Counted from the first letter of the stretch, positions 1 through 6,820 are shown. The stretch: 7,761 nucleotides of DNA from Actinomycetes bacterium (GCA_021815245.1 JAKAHF010000083.1:1-7761), one strand, 5' to 3'. The notes: generated by a model not told the origin, from the letters alone. A program made the numbers and translations.

Positions 1-5
1 CTCGA

Positions 6-1682
6 CTAGACGGGGTTGCCGCTGCCCAGTACCGCTCCGGTATCGGCCCCAGACACGAAGGCTACGTAGCGGCGCAGCACGCCCGAAAGCTCTCGAGCCG
101 GGCGCTGCCACGCCGATTTCCTCCGTGCCATCTCTTCCTCGTCCACTTCTAGGGTCAACGCGCGTTTGGGGATGTCGATGCTGATGATGTCCCCGTCGCG
201 CACCAAGGCGATCGGCCCGGCATCGAACGCCTCAGGCGCCACGTGGCCGATGCTTGCCCCACGGCTGGCGCCACTGAAGCGGCCATCGGTGATGAGGGCC
301 ACACTATCATCGAGGCCCGCGCCGGCCAGTGCCGACGTCGGGCTCAGCATCTCGGGCATGCCGGGAGCGCCCTTGGGCCCAACGTAGCGAACGACCACGA
401 CCGAACCGGGCTTCACCATGTCGGCCTCGATAGCCGCCATGAGCGAGGGCTCGTCGTCGTAAACCATGGCCGGGCCGCGATGAACCAACATCTCCGGGCG
501 AACCGCCGATTCCTTGACCACGGCGCCGTTGGGAGCCAGATTGCCGAAGAGAACCGCGATGCCGCCGGTCGCCTGATAGGGCCGGTCGAGAGGCCTGATG
601 ACCTCCTCGTCGCGAATCGAAGCGGAATTGTACTGCCCGGCCAGGTCGGCCCCGCTGATGGTCGGCACCGAGCCGTCGACCAGACCGGCTTCGGCAAGCC
701 GCTTCATGACAGCCATGACGCCGCCGGCCCGGTAGAGATCTTCCATGTGATTGGTGCCGGCCGGTGAGATCTTGACCAAGTTGGGCGTGCGGCTCGCGAT
801 CTCGTTGAAAGTCTCAAGCTTGAGTTCAACCTGAGCTTCGTTGGCGATGGCAAGGAGATGCAGCACCGTGTTGGTGGAGCAACCCAGGGCGGCATCGACG
901 GCGAGCGCGTTGCTGATACTCGCGGGAGTCATGAACGTGCGCGCAGTACGCCGGCTGCGGGCGACCTCGACTGCCGCGGCGCCGGTCTGCCGGGCCAGGA
1001 TGAGCCGCGCCGAGAAGGGCGCTGGGATAGTGGCGTCGCCGGGCAGCGCCAATCCAAGGGCCTCGGTGACACAGCTCATGGAGTTGGCCGTGAAGAGTCC
1101 GGCGCATGACCCACAGGTGGGGCAGACGCTCTCTTCGAGTTCGCACAGCTCGTCGCTCGTCATCTGGCCCTTGAAGTACTTGCCGACTCCCTCGAAGATC
1201 TGTGACAGGCTGACCTTGCGACCCTGGTAGTCACCCGCCAGCATCGGGCCGCCTGAGACCACCACCACGGGGATATCGAGCCGCGCGGCGGCCATGACCA
1301 TGCCCGGGATGATCTTGTCGCAGTTGGGGATGAGCACCATGCCGTCGAAGCCGTGGGCTTTCGCCATGATCTCGACCGAGTCGGCGATGACCTCGCGCGA
1401 GACGAGCGAGTAGTTCATGCCCACATGGTTCATGGCGATGCCGTCGCACACGCCGATGACGTCGAATTCGAGCGGCGTGCCACCACCCTGGTAGACCCCG
1501 AACTTCACCTGCTCGGCGATCTTGTCGAGGTGCATGTGGCCCGGGATCAGTTCGTTGTAGGAGTTGGCGATGCCGATGAGAGGCTTGCCGAGATCCTCCC
1601 TGCCTATTCCCAGCGCATGAAGCAACGAACGGTGCGGCGCGCGGGCCGGTCCGGAAAAGACGCTCTGGCTGGTACTCTCCAC
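6..1682 (-). CDS. ilvD: Dihydroxy-acid dehydratase
   Basis: This 558-residue protein has the usual length for dihydroxy-acid dehydratase. The enzyme converts 2,3-dihydroxy-isovalerate or 2,3-dihydroxy-3-methylvalerate to the 2-oxo acids in cytosolic valine, leucine and isoleucine synthesis. Family motifs run in order: [13 protein letters not shown] (41-53), CDGIAMNH (79-86), NCDKIIPGM (120-128), [18 protein letters not shown] (187-204), [10 protein letters not shown] (267-276) and [19 protein letters not shown] (467-485). Cys79, Cys121 and Cys193 are the likely iron-sulfur ligands. The loop that carries a cysteine (TPCN) in the plant/mycobacterial [2Fe-2S] type reads IPGH here. The start is GTG at 1682, chosen because AGGAG (plus-strand 1689-1693) lies 6 nt upstream and because the protein then begins with a normal DHAD N-terminus. 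The gene is divergent from the aminotransferase gene. No T-box or attenuator leader is visible in the 123 bp upstream. The annotation is close to certain; the cluster type is inferred. Confidence 0.97.
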   Translation of the reverse strand: MESTSQSVFSGPARAPHRSLLHALGIGREDLGKPLIGIANSYNELIPGHMHLDKIAEQVKFGVYQGGGTPLEFDVIGVCDGIAMNHVGMNYSLVSREVIADSVEIMAKAHGFDGMVLIPNCDKIIPGMVMAAARLDIPVVVVSGGPMLAGDYQGRKVSLSQIFEGVGKYFKGQMTSDELCELEESVCPTCGSCAGLFTANSMSCVTEALGLALPGDATIPAPFSARLILARQTGAAAVEVARSRRTARTFMTPASISNALAVDAALGCSTNTVLHLLAIANEAQVELKLETFNEIASRTPNLVKISPAGTNHMEDLYRAGGVMAVMKRLAEAGLVDGSVPTISGADLAGQYNSASIRDEEVIRPLDRPYQATGGIAVLFGNLAPNGAVVKESAVRPEMLVHRGPAMVYDDEPSLMAAIEADMVKPGSVVVVRYVGPKGAPGMPEMLSPTSALAGAGLDDSVALITDGRFSGASRGASIGHVAPEAFDAGPIALVRDGDIISIDIPKRALTLEVDEEEMARRKSAWQRPARELSGVLRRYVAFVSGADTGAVLGSGNPV

Positions 1683-1714
1683 GATCTGCTCCTATGGTTC
1701 GAAAGAGACGGGCA

Positions 1715-1728
1715 TCTAGTTTACTAGA
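1715..1728. promoter_or_regulatory. Inverted repeat TCTAG-N4-CTAGA in the ilvD/gabT divergent spacer
   Basis: The arms TCTAG (1715-1719) and CTAGA (1724-1728) are perfect reverse complements around TTTA, in an AT-rich patch of an otherwise GC-rich region. The dyad lies 32 bp upstream of the ilvD start and about 80 bp upstream of the aminotransferase start. It overlaps a weak ilvD -10 candidate read on the minus strand (TAAACT, plus 1718-1723), which has TTGCAT (plus 1740-1745) 16 bp behind it. An operator is possible, but nothing identifies a regulator. The 1683-1805 spacer otherwise holds only the two ribosome binding sites. Confidence 0.3.
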
Positions 1729-1805
1729 CATACAGAGTGATGCAAGGCAAGCCGGTCACTCCCATGATACCCTCGACGCAGAGAAGGACTTCGAGCGGAG
1801 GAATC

Positions 1806-3113
1806 ATGGACAACGCGGAACTCACTGCACTGAGAGCTACCACCGTCCCCCGGGGTGTGCCGGCGACCGCGCCGGTCTACATAGCGCGTGCCAAGAACGC
1901 CCTGGTCACCGACGTGGAGGGCCGCGAGTACGTCGATTTCGCCGCCGGCATCGGGGTCATGAATGTCGGTCACTGCCATCCAAAAGTGGTGCAGGCCGCA
2001 AAGGACCAAGCCGAGCTCTACTCGCACACGTGTTTCGGACTGGTCGGTTACGAATCGTACCTGCGGCTGGCCGACAGACTGAACAGGCACGCGCCGGGCG
2101 ACACGGCCAAACGCACGTTCTTCTTGAACTCCGGCGCCGAGGCTGTGGAGAACGCGATCAAGATCGCTCGCTATGCCACCGGACGCAAGTCGATCATCGC
2201 GTTCGAGGACGCCTTTCACGGCCGTACCTTGATGACGCTCAGTCTCACATCGCAGGTGGCACCCTACAAGATCGGTTTCGGTCCCTACATGACCGACATA
2301 TACCGGGTGCCGTTCGCCTACTGCTACCGCTGCCCGCTCGGAGCGAGCTACCCCTCGTGCGCGTGCGAGTGCGCCGAACTCCTCAAGAACGCCTTCGACA
2401 AACACGTCGACGCCGCCGACGTGGCCGCGGTCATCGCCGAACCGGTACAGGGTGAAGGCGGGTTCATCGTGCCTCCGGCCGAATACATGGGCAAGATACG
2501 GAAGATCTGCGACGAGCACGGCATCCTGCTGATCGCCGACGAGATCCAGACCGGCATGGGCCGTACGGGCAAATGGTTCGGCATGGAGCACTGGGGCGTC
2601 GAGCCCGATCTGATGACCACGGCCAAGGCCCTGGGCGCCGGGTACCCCATCTCGGGAGTCACCGGCAAAGAGGACATCATGGACAAGGTGCACCCGAGCG
2701 GCGTCGGCACCACGTACGGTGGCAATCCGACCGCGTGCCAGGCCGGTCTCGCAGTCTTCGACATCATCGAGAGCGAGAATCTTCTCGAACGGGCGAACGT
2801 GGTAGGCGAGCGTATGCGCGCCCGCTTCACCGACCTGCAGGCGCTCTATCCGGTCATCGGCGACGTGCGGGGTATCGGTGGCATGGCGGCCATAGAGTTG
2901 GTCGAAGACCCCGAGACGAAGAAGCCGGCCGGCGACCTGGCCAAGGCCTTCCGCTCCAAGCTCTACCAGAATGGCGTCATCAACGTGGGAGCAGGCACCT
3001 ACCACAACGTGGCCCGCTTCCTCGTTCCGCTCACCATTGACGATCAGACGTTGGAGCGCGGACTGCGTATCGTCGAACAGACTCTGGCTGAGGTGGCAAC
3101 GGGCGTCAAATAG
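1806..3113 (+). CDS. gabT: Class-III PLP aminotransferase, probable 4-aminobutyrate aminotransferase
   Basis: This 435-residue protein is a fold-type I, class-III omega-aminotransferase. It would move the terminal amino group of GABA (or a similar omega-amino acid) to 2-oxoglutarate, giving succinate semialdehyde and glutamate. Visible motifs are the PLP phosphate-binding NSGAEAVENA (108-117), FHGR (137-140), EPVQGEGG (212-219), the PLP-ring aspartate in DEIQTGMGRTG (Asp245), the Schiff-base lysine in TTAKALGAGYP (Lys274) and TTYGGNP (302-308). Residues 173-189 hold five cysteines (CYRC, then CACEC), a loop I recall from GabT relatives in other bacteria. The start at 1806 is preferred because GGAGG (1797-1801) sits 4 nt before it; an in-frame ATG at 1737 has no ribosome site. 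The AOR gene follows after 29 bp on the same strand, so the two are probably co-transcribed. The class is certain. GABA as substrate is likely, but 5-aminovalerate, beta-alanine or acetylornithine cannot be excluded. Confidence 0.9.
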   Translation: MDNAELTALRATTVPRGVPATAPVYIARAKNALVTDVEGREYVDFAAGIGVMNVGHCHPKVVQAAKDQAELYSHTCFGLVGYESYLRLADRLNRHAPGDTAKRTFFLNSGAEAVENAIKIARYATGRKSIIAFEDAFHGRTLMTLSLTSQVAPYKIGFGPYMTDIYRVPFAYCYRCPLGASYPSCACECAELLKNAFDKHVDAADVAAVIAEPVQGEGGFIVPPAEYMGKIRKICDEHGILLIADEIQTGMGRTGKWFGMEHWGVEPDLMTTAKALGAGYPISGVTGKEDIMDKVHPSGVGTTYGGNPTACQAGLAVFDIIESENLLERANVVGERMRARFTDLQALYPVIGDVRGIGGMAAIELVEDPETKKPAGDLAKAFRSKLYQNGVINVGAGTYHNVARFLVPLTIDDQTLERGLRIVEQTLAEVATGVK

Positions 3114-3142
3114 TGTGCCGACCTGATCGGCAAGGAGGCCAT

Positions 3143-4894
3143 ATGGGCAGCGAGGTGGACAGGCGCGCCGTTCTCTTCGTTGATCTGAGCACCGGGGCGT
3201 CACGCGTCGATTACATCGACGACCCGGGGTCGCTCGGACTGGGCGGCAAGGTATTGGGCGTGCGCCTGCTCGAGACATACCTGGACACGCGGGTCGATCC
3301 TCTGGCTCCCGAAAACATCGTCGCCATCCTGCCCAGTCGCATGAATGCGTATGGCCTATCGGGGTCGGGTCGCTTCGGCGCGTTCACGAAGAGCCCCCTC
3401 ACCGGGATCTGGTTGGAGAGCTACTCGGGCGGCTCCTTCGCCAAGGCATTCACCGACACCGGTTGGGACGCGGTGGTGATCACCGGCAAGGCCGCGGAAC
3501 CCGTGCGCTTGCACGTGGACGCGGAGGGAGCTCATCTACTGCCCGCGACCGATTTGTGGGGCAAGGACGCCTTCACCGCCGAGGACGAGATCCTCGCGGC
3601 TCTCGAGCGGAGATCCGCGGTGCTGTGCATCGGGGTGGCCGGCGAGAATCTGGTGCGGGTGGCGTCGGTCATGCACGAGAAGGCTCACACCCTAGGGCGA
3701 GGCGGTCTCGGAGCCGTGTTCGGCAGCAAGCTGCTCAAGGCCGTTAGCGCGACCTCACCGGGAGCGACAAGGCCGGAATCGCAAGAGCAGTTCGTCACGA
3801 CCCGCAAAGAGCTCGCCGCGCTGGCCGTGGATTCGCCGACGGCTACCACCTACCACAAGTTCGGCACGCCGGTCATGGTGGCCCTGCTCAACGAGGCGGG
3901 CACCTTCCCCACCGACTTCTTTCTCAAGGGAGTGGCGCCCCACCGGCGCACACTCGAGGTGGAGCACTGGCTCGAATGGTCGACCAAGGAGAGCGACACC
4001 TGCTCACCGTGCCCTCTCCGGTGCCGCCATCGCTACACACTCACGCAGGGTCCCGAGACGGGTCGCGAGTACCACCAGCCTGAGTACGAGACCATCTACA
4101 CCTTCGGCGGCTCGTGCATGGTCGAAGACGTGCGCGACGTGATGAAGCTGAACGAGATCTGCAACCGGTTGTGCATCGACACTATCAGCGGGGGCAACCT
4201 GGTAGCCGCGGCCATCAAGGCCAAGCAGCTCGGACTTCTCGAGGACGCACCCCAGGCCGGCGATGCCGAGGGCATCGCCGAGGTCCTCGAGGCCATCGCC
4301 CGTCGGTCCACACCGCTCGGCGACCTGCTCTCCCAGGGCATGGACGACGCTCTCGCCGCGCTTGACATGACCGGGTGGTCGATCACCAGCAAGCGCCTCG
4401 ACCCCGCGGGCTATGAGCCGCGCAGGCTCAAAGGCATGGCTCTCAGCTACGCCGTGAGCGTCCGCGGCGCCTGCCACTTGCGGGCCACCTTCTACAAGGC
4501 CGAGCTGGCGGGCATCCTCGACGGCATGGATGACGACACCTTCGTCACGACCTACATCGACTGGGAAGACCGCATGCTGTTGCTCGACAGCCTCACGATG
4601 TGCCGTTTCTACCGCGACCTCATGACGTGGGACCGCATCGTGTCGGCCGCAGCACAACTCAATGGGGCGCCGGTGACCAAGGAGGGACTCGAGCTGCTCT
4701 CGAGGTCGACCCACACTCGGATCCGCCGGCTCAATTTCGCGTTCGGCCTCTCCCCCGCCGACGACACGGTCGCGGAGCGCTTCTTCCTCGAGCCGACCGA
4801 CAAGGCCCCGGCGCTCGACCGAGCGCAGCTCGAGAATCGAGTGAGACTGTACTGGCAGAAGAGAGGTTGGGGCGAGAAGGGCCTCCCCGCCTAG
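3143..4894 (+). CDS. Aldehyde ferredoxin oxidoreductase family protein (tungsten/molybdenum bis-pterin)
   Basis: This 583-residue protein matches the length and motif order of the AOR family. Those enzymes oxidise aldehydes to carboxylic acids in the cytosol of anaerobes with a W (or Mo) bis-pyranopterin cofactor and one [4Fe-4S] cluster, passing electrons to ferredoxin. The N-terminal domain carries SGSGRFGAFTKSPLTG (73-88) and GRGGLGAVFGSKLLKAV (185-201). The cluster ligands are CSPCPLRC (Cys287, Cys290, Cys294) plus Cys487 in LTMCRFY. YETIYTFGGSC (315-325) and RGACHLRA (441-448) are further hallmarks, and His445 sits where the active-site His448 lies in the Pyrococcus furiosus enzyme. The two pterin-binding motifs, usually DxxGLD and DxxGLC, read NRLCID (341-346) and DSLTMC (482-487), so this is a divergent member. 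The start is ATG 3143 with AAGGAGG (3132-3138) 4 nt ahead; a GTG at 3113, overlapping the previous stop, lacks such a site. The family is certain. The substrate is unknown; the neighbouring aminotransferase suggests a semialdehyde. Confidence 0.94.
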   Translation: MGSEVDRRAVLFVDLSTGASRVDYIDDPGSLGLGGKVLGVRLLETYLDTRVDPLAPENIVAILPSRMNAYGLSGSGRFGAFTKSPLTGIWLESYSGGSFAKAFTDTGWDAVVITGKAAEPVRLHVDAEGAHLLPATDLWGKDAFTAEDEILAALERRSAVLCIGVAGENLVRVASVMHEKAHTLGRGGLGAVFGSKLLKAVSATSPGATRPESQEQFVTTRKELAALAVDSPTATTYHKFGTPVMVALLNEAGTFPTDFFLKGVAPHRRTLEVEHWLEWSTKESDTCSPCPLRCRHRYTLTQGPETGREYHQPEYETIYTFGGSCMVEDVRDVMKLNEICNRLCIDTISGGNLVAAAIKAKQLGLLEDAPQAGDAEGIAEVLEAIARRSTPLGDLLSQGMDDALAALDMTGWSITSKRLDPAGYEPRRLKGMALSYAVSVRGACHLRATFYKAELAGILDGMDDDTFVTTYIDWEDRMLLLDSLTMCRFYRDLMTWDRIVSAAAQLNGAPVTKEGLELLSRSTHTRIRRLNFAFGLSPADDTVAERFFLEPTDKAPALDRAQLENRVRLYWQKRGWGEKGLPA

Positions 4895-5313
4895 GCTTTC
4901 GGCGTGGACCGGGGCATGCCCGTGTACATGTCGGGTGTCGCTGTGCGGATGAACGGTGGCCCGAGGCGGTCGTTGGTGGATCGTGCGACCTGCTGTCGCT
5001 GCCCGAACACGATGACTCGCTCGAAGCGGCGCGCGCCGACGGCAAGCAGGGCCACCATCTCCGCCCGCAGGGTGCTATGAACGAACCGCGGATCGACGAG
5101 CGCGTCGAAAACCACTCGGTCGAGCGGACCGAGCCGGCACGACCGGGCGAAACCGACCAGTTCGCCTTCGAGACGGCAGACGACCCACTCGTCGGACGCC
5201 GCGATGGCCCACTCCAACTCCACCGCTCCCGCGGGTTCACTCCAACCGCAGCGAGTGAAGAATTCGCTCAAGTTCTGCGTGTCGACCGGTTTGTTGCGCT
5301 CGAATTCGATCAT
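4891..5313 (-). CDS. GNAT-like acetyltransferase-fold protein with degenerate acetyl-CoA loop
   Basis: This 140-residue protein has the general outline of a small GNAT N-acetyltransferase: FERNKP near the N-terminus (4-9), an FFTRCGW segment (18-24) where many GNATs have an LF..SGW segment, a strand ending in ELVGFARS (51-58), VFDALVDPRF (68-77) as the central strand and turn, and a C-terminal LGPPFIRTATPDMYTGM (117-133) in place of the usual LGF.....MY segment. The acetyl-CoA pyrophosphate loop, normally R/Q-x-x-G-x-G/A after the VDP turn, reads VHSTLRA (78-84) and has no glycine. The protein may therefore bind acetyl-CoA poorly or have another role. The start ATG at 5313 has AGAGGG (plus-strand 5318-5323) 4 nt upstream. 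The gene begins 22 bp after the capA-like gene on the same strand, probably in one transcript. It overlaps the AOR gene tail to tail by 4 bp. Fold assignment is moderately sure; catalytic activity and substrate are unknown. Confidence 0.7.
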   Translation of the reverse strand: MIEFERNKPVDTQNLSEFFTRCGWSEPAGAVELEWAIAASDEWVVCRLEGELVGFARSCRLGPLDRVVFDALVDPRFVHSTLRAEMVALLAVGARRFERVIVFGQRQQVARSTNDRLGPPFIRTATPDMYTGMPRSTPKA

Positions 5314-5335
5314 GAGTCCCTCTTGGTAGGCGTCC

Positions 5336-6658
5336 CTAGAGACCGAGGTCGGTAGGGTCGAGTGGCGTGATGTGTTCGTCGGGGCGGTACAGCAGACCTC
5401 TGAGATCTTCCCAGACGGCCGACATGCGCTCCTCGTCGTAGTCGGTCAGTGTGGTGTCGGTGTCGGGCTCGAGACCCGGCAGCACCGGAAGAATGCGGTA
5501 GCGGGCCGGCGACTGCTCGGTCGAACGCTGCACGTAGAGCGGCAGATAGCTGATCCCGGTGACGAACGTACGCAGGTTGGTCTTTGTCAGATGGATGTAG
5601 GCGACCACGCCCTCGTCGGTGTACTCCTTGTAGGTATCGCGCTGCGCCGATATGAAGTTGCCCAGCGAGTAGGCGACGTATTTGTCGCTGAACTTCCAGC
5701 TCCGCGAGAGCACGTGGTCGATGGGCTGCACCACATGCGGGTGGGAGCCGATGATGACGTCGACGCCGTGAGAGAGGATCTCCTGTGACAAAGTCTGTTG
5801 GGCGCTATCTTCGTAGCGGGAGTACTCGTCGCCATAGTGCAGAAGGGCGATGACAATGTCAGCTCCATAGAGGCGGGCCCGCGCGGCATCCTCGGCGACG
5901 ACGTCGATGTCGAGCATGTTCACCCCATAGGCCTCGTGCTCCGGCGGCACCACCAGCCCGTTCAGATACTCGGTGTAGTTCAGAAAGCCGACGTCGATGC
6001 CCTGGATGTCGACGACGAGCGGGGTGGTTCGTTCTTGCGCCGATCGATAGGTGCCCACATGCTCCAGTCCGGCGCGATCGAGTTGGTCGAGCGTGCGCAC
6101 CACTCCGTCCCAGCCCTGGTCCATGGAGTGGTTGTTGGCGGTCGCCATGAGATCGAAGCCAGTGCTGCGCAGCACGCCCGCGAGTTCGTCAGGCGAGTTG
6201 AACAGAGGATATCCACTGTAGCCGGCCTCGTCCCCCGCCAAACGGGTCTCGAGGTTGCCGATGGTGTAGTCGGCAAAGCGTAGGTACGATGCCACCGGCG
6301 CGAAGATCGGCCAGAAATCGAACCATCCGCTCTCCTGACGCACCGAATCGAGGATCGCCTCATGAGGAAGGATGTCGCCGACAGCCGCGATGGTGATCGA
6401 TATCGGGGCCTCGGTGGTCGACGTTGTCGTGGTCGAGGTCGGCTTGACCGTCGGCTCGGTGGTCGACGTCGTCGTGGTCTCTCCCGGAGCGAGAGTCGTA
6501 GCGACGACTACCACGGGCGGCACCGTGACGGTAGCTTGAGCCAGCTGAGTGGGAATGGTGCCGGCACCCCCCGCGGGCCAGAAGATGAGAGGCGCGCAGA
6601 AGGCAATGACCGCAAGAGCGGCTCCGATGGCTTTCAGTGCGTTACGCACGGGCATCAC
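5336..6658 (-). CDS. CapA-family (poly-gamma-glutamate synthesis type) metallophosphatase-like surface protein
   Basis: This 440-residue protein has a short basic N-terminus and a hydrophobic segment (about 8-28), fitting a signal anchor or cleaved signal peptide. A Thr/Ser/Pro/Val-rich linker follows (about 40-85), then a CapA domain (about 87-400). Domain motifs are AVGDILPHEAI (92-102), NLETRL (135-140), ATANNHSMDQG (172-182), LLHYGDEYS (272-280), GSHPHVVQP (304-312) and YSLGNFIS (330-337). These are the Asp, Asn, His and Glu positions of the calcineurin-like metal site. CapA/PgsA proteins take part in poly-gamma-glutamate or capsule export and anchoring, but no capB or capC partner is in the window, so the substrate is open. 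The domain should lie outside the membrane. The start is GTG 6658 with AAGG (plus-strand 6666-6669) 7 nt upstream; ATG 6655 directly follows and is an equally possible start. The GNAT-like gene lies 22 bp downstream. Confidence 0.93.
   Translation of the reverse strand: MMPVRNALKAIGAALAVIAFCAPLIFWPAGGAGTIPTQLAQATVTVPPVVVVATTLAPGETTTTSTTEPTVKPTSTTTTSTTEAPISITIAAVGDILPHEAILDSVRQESGWFDFWPIFAPVASYLRFADYTIGNLETRLAGDEAGYSGYPLFNSPDELAGVLRSTGFDLMATANNHSMDQGWDGVVRTLDQLDRAGLEHVGTYRSAQERTTPLVVDIQGIDVGFLNYTEYLNGLVVPPEHEAYGVNMLDIDVVAEDAARARLYGADIVIALLHYGDEYSRYEDSAQQTLSQEILSHGVDVIIGSHPHVVQPIDHVLSRSWKFSDKYVAYSLGNFISAQRDTYKEYTDEGVVAYIHLTKTNLRTFVTGISYLPLYVQRSTEQSPARYRILPVLPGLEPDTDTTLTDYDEERMSAVWEDLRGLLYRPDEHITPLDPTDLGL
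6410..6479. repeat. Two 25-bp direct repeats, 45-bp period, encoding the CapA Thr-rich linker
   Basis: Units 6410-6434 and 6455-6479 are identical except for one base (t at 6425 against c at 6470). They code on the minus strand for the two TTTTSTTE blocks of the CapA linker, which gives a 15-residue period. This looks like an internal tandem duplication that lengthened the spacer between membrane anchor and catalytic domain. The protein is acidic and hydroxyl-rich here, as expected for a flexible wall-spanning linker. Confidence 0.85.
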
Positions 6659-6696
6659 CTGGGCGCCTTCACTCTAGGCACGCTTCCTATCGCGTC

Positions 6697-6725
6697 ATTG
6701 TAACTTCCGCCGGCGGACGTAACCA
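6697..6725 (-). promoter_or_regulatory. Candidate sigma-70-type promoter for the capA-like gene
   Basis: Read on the minus strand, TACAAT (plus 6697-6702) matches five of six -10 consensus positions. TGGTTA (plus 6720-6725), 17 bp further upstream, is a poor -35 (three of six). The -10 lies about 39 bp before the GTG start, which would leave a 5' leader of roughly 30 nt. The -10 is convincing by position and sequence; the -35 is weak. Confidence 0.45.
6706..6717. promoter_or_regulatory. 12-bp perfect palindrome TCCGCCGGCGGA inside the capA promoter spacer
   Basis: The sequence is its own reverse complement over 12 bp. It sits wholly between the proposed -35 and -10 elements of the capA-like gene, a classical place for a repressor or a MerR-type activator. 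GC-rich palindromes are common in a genome of this composition, so an operator role is only a suggestion. Confidence 0.3.
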
Positions 6726-6735
6726 CGCCGGCAAG

Positions 6736-6761
6736 ACAACGTGCGCTATTAGGGACGTTGT
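6736..6761. promoter_or_regulatory. Inverted repeat ACAACGT-N12-ACGTTGT
   Basis: Two perfect 7-bp arms (6736-6742 and 6755-6761) flank a 12-nt spacer in the divergent capA/acyl-CoA synthetase region. The arm centres are 19 bp apart, close to two helical turns, which suits a dimeric DNA-binding protein better than an RNA hairpin. It lies upstream of the capA -35 and just upstream of a TATCAT -10-like element (6775-6780) on the plus strand, so it could act on either gene. No regulator is encoded next to it in the window. Confidence 0.35.
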
Positions 6762-6788
6762 AGGGAAGGCGTAGTATCATCATGTGTT

Positions 6789-6803
6789 GGTCAAACGTTG
6801 ACC
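6789..6803. promoter_or_regulatory. Inverted repeat GGTCAA-N3-TTGACC, candidate operator of the acyl-CoA synthetase gene
   Basis: The 15-bp dyad has perfect 6-bp arms around ACG and lies 88 bp upstream of the synthetase start. It is about 9 bp downstream of the -10-like TATCAT (6775-6780); if that element is used, the dyad would cover the transcription start, as a repressor site would. The plus strand shows no good -35 at the right spacing, so the promoter is uncertain. The shape resembles sites of dimeric helix-turn-helix regulators, but no family can be named. Confidence 0.4.
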
Positions 6804-6820
6804 GCGTATCGCTTGTTTTG

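Noticed and set aside
243..767. A 174-residue plus-strand open frame antisense to ilvD
   Set aside because: Reverse shadow of ilvD codon use, without motif or plausible ribosome site.
1737..1805. An upstream ATG that would add 23 residues to the aminotransferase
   Set aside because: No Shine-Dalgarno sequence precedes it, the added residues do not look like the family N-terminus, and ATG 1806 has GGAGG at short spacing.
1683..1805. T-box or leader-peptide attenuator for ilvD
   Set aside because: The spacer is only 123 bp, with no run of Leu/Ile/Val codons, no T-box core and no terminator.
3113..3142. GTG start for the AOR overlapping the aminotransferase stop (TAGTG)
   Set aside because: Translational coupling is possible, but ATG 3143 has AAGGAGG just upstream, and the protein then starts at the usual family position.
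1716..3278. A 520-residue open frame on the minus strand covering the whole aminotransferase gene
   Set aside because: It is antisense to a clearly identified gene, has no recognisable motif, and is rich in Arg, Asp, Gly, His and Val as expected for the reverse frame of GC-rich coding DNA.
4004..4714. A 236-residue minus-strand open frame inside the AOR gene
   Set aside because: Antisense shadow of a gene with all AOR family motifs; composition is biased and no family is recognised.
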